NCBI GenBank assembly: GCA_029936295.1
Contig: JAPYTH010000033.1
Location: 1-14,621, forward strand
From: TMED109 sp015660425
Lineage (GTDB): Bacteria; Pseudomonadota; Alphaproteobacteria; TMED109
Direction of reading: 5' to 3'
DNA: 14,621 bases
Shown here: positions 14,196 to 14,621 of the stretch, piece after piece
Numbering within the stretch: position 1 is the stretch's first letter
Layout of the letters: each line of letters opens with the position of its first letter
Position numbers and translations under genes: made by a program
The notes under the pieces: generated by a model
What the model saw: only the letters and a program-made list of their open reading frames with translations
What the model was told of the DNA's origin: nothing
The model's database searches: none

Positions 14196-14621
14196 TTATT
14201 TAGTTTTAATTAAACTTAATATTGTATCTATAGCCTCTCCTGCTTTTTTATAGTTAGGACCTCCACCTTGCGCCATGTCAGGTCTTCCACCTCCGCCTTT
14301 TCCTCCTAATACTTCTACACCTGCTTTAGTAAATTCAATTGCATTAAACTTATCTGAAACATCTTTAGTAACACCTATAACTAATGATGCCTTATCATCT
14401 AAAGTACTTATAATTATAACAATCCCAGAGACTAATTCTTTTTTAAATTCATCTACTAATCCTTTTAGTTCTCTAGGGGGAAGTGTATTTAAAACCTTAC
14501 TGATAACCTTTATTCCATTAATTACCTTATTTTCAGATTCTTTATTAGATATATTAGAAGTATTAATTTTTTTATTTAAATCAACTAATTTTTTTTCCAT
14601 ATATTTTTTATCTAAAATTAA
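14196..14621 (-). CDS. alaS: Alanyl-tRNA synthetase, C-terminal part cut by window edge
   Basis: Charges tRNA-Ala. Only the last 141 codons are in the window; the frame stays open to base 14621, and the full enzyme is usually about 880 residues. The visible part is a coiled, Lys/Asn-rich segment (MEKKLVDLNKKINTSNISN) followed by the C-Ala/DHHA1-type domain, recognised by the glycine-rich signature VLGGKGGGGRPDMAQGGG and the helix GEAIDTILSLI at the C-terminus. This domain binds the tRNA elbow and bridges the aminoacylation and editing sites, which lie outside the window. The internal Met at 14600 is not the start. Its stop is 7 bp from the icd stop, with no terminator hairpin between. Confidence 0.96.
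   Translation of the reverse strand, partial: LILDKKYMEKKLVDLNKKINTSNISNKESENKVINGIKVISKVLNTLPPRELKGLVDEFKKELVSGIVIIISTLDDKASLVIGVTKDVSDKFNAIEFTKAGVEVLGGKGGGGRPDMAQGGGPNYKKAGEAIDTILSLIKTK

Overview
The window is AT-rich chromosomal DNA (roughly 30% G+C by eye), almost fully coding. It most likely comes from an alphaproteobacterium with a streamlined, AT-rich genome of the kind common in marine plankton. Clues are the guaB-rsmB-guaA linkage, icd beside alaS, a eukaryotic-type NADP isocitrate dehydrogenase, and a short stand-alone pqqABCDE cluster. The species cannot be named from the sequence. Two runs of exactly 100 N (1381-1480 and 11698-11797) are placeholder gaps, so this is a scaffolded draft assembly, possibly a metagenome-assembled or single-cell genome.

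Region 1 (1-7543, all minus strand) is a tightly packed run. Read in the direction of transcription it holds an exported sulfurtransferase, an AMP-forming acyl-CoA synthetase, the 23S rRNA methyltransferase RlmE, IMP dehydrogenase (guaB), the 16S rRNA methyltransferase RsmB, a TPR protein interrupted by a gap, and GMP synthase (guaA, cut by the window edge). guaB and guaA together convert IMP to XMP to GMP. guaB and rsmB both start with TTG.

Region 2 (7544-11102, plus strand) is the PQQ biosynthesis operon pqqA-B-C-D-E. It sits behind a 235-bp divergent intergenic region that contains several inverted repeats and a plausible promoter. PqqA is a 24-residue precursor peptide in which PqqE, with PqqD as peptide chaperone, crosslinks a Glu to a Tyr; PqqB and PqqC carry out later steps. 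All PqqE iron-sulfur ligands and the main PqqC active-site residues are present. No PqqA-trimming peptidase (PqqF/G type) and no PQQ-dependent dehydrogenase is in the window.

Region 3 (11103-14621) holds a membrane-anchored LysM/Ig-like protein (minus, gapped), a LOG-family nucleotide phosphoribohydrolase, isocitrate dehydrogenase (icd, plus), and the C-terminal end of alanyl-tRNA synthetase (alaS, minus, cut by the edge). Two convergent gene pairs (pqqE/LysM and icd/alaS) end 2 and 7 bp apart, with no room for separate terminators.

I see no tRNA or rRNA gene, mobile element, CRISPR array or phage gene. The most unusual material is the pqqA leader with its inverted repeats, a PqqA precursor with cysteines flanking its crosslinking tyrosine, and the exported sulfurtransferase/acyl-CoA synthetase pair divergent from pqq. 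None of these by itself shows a new system.
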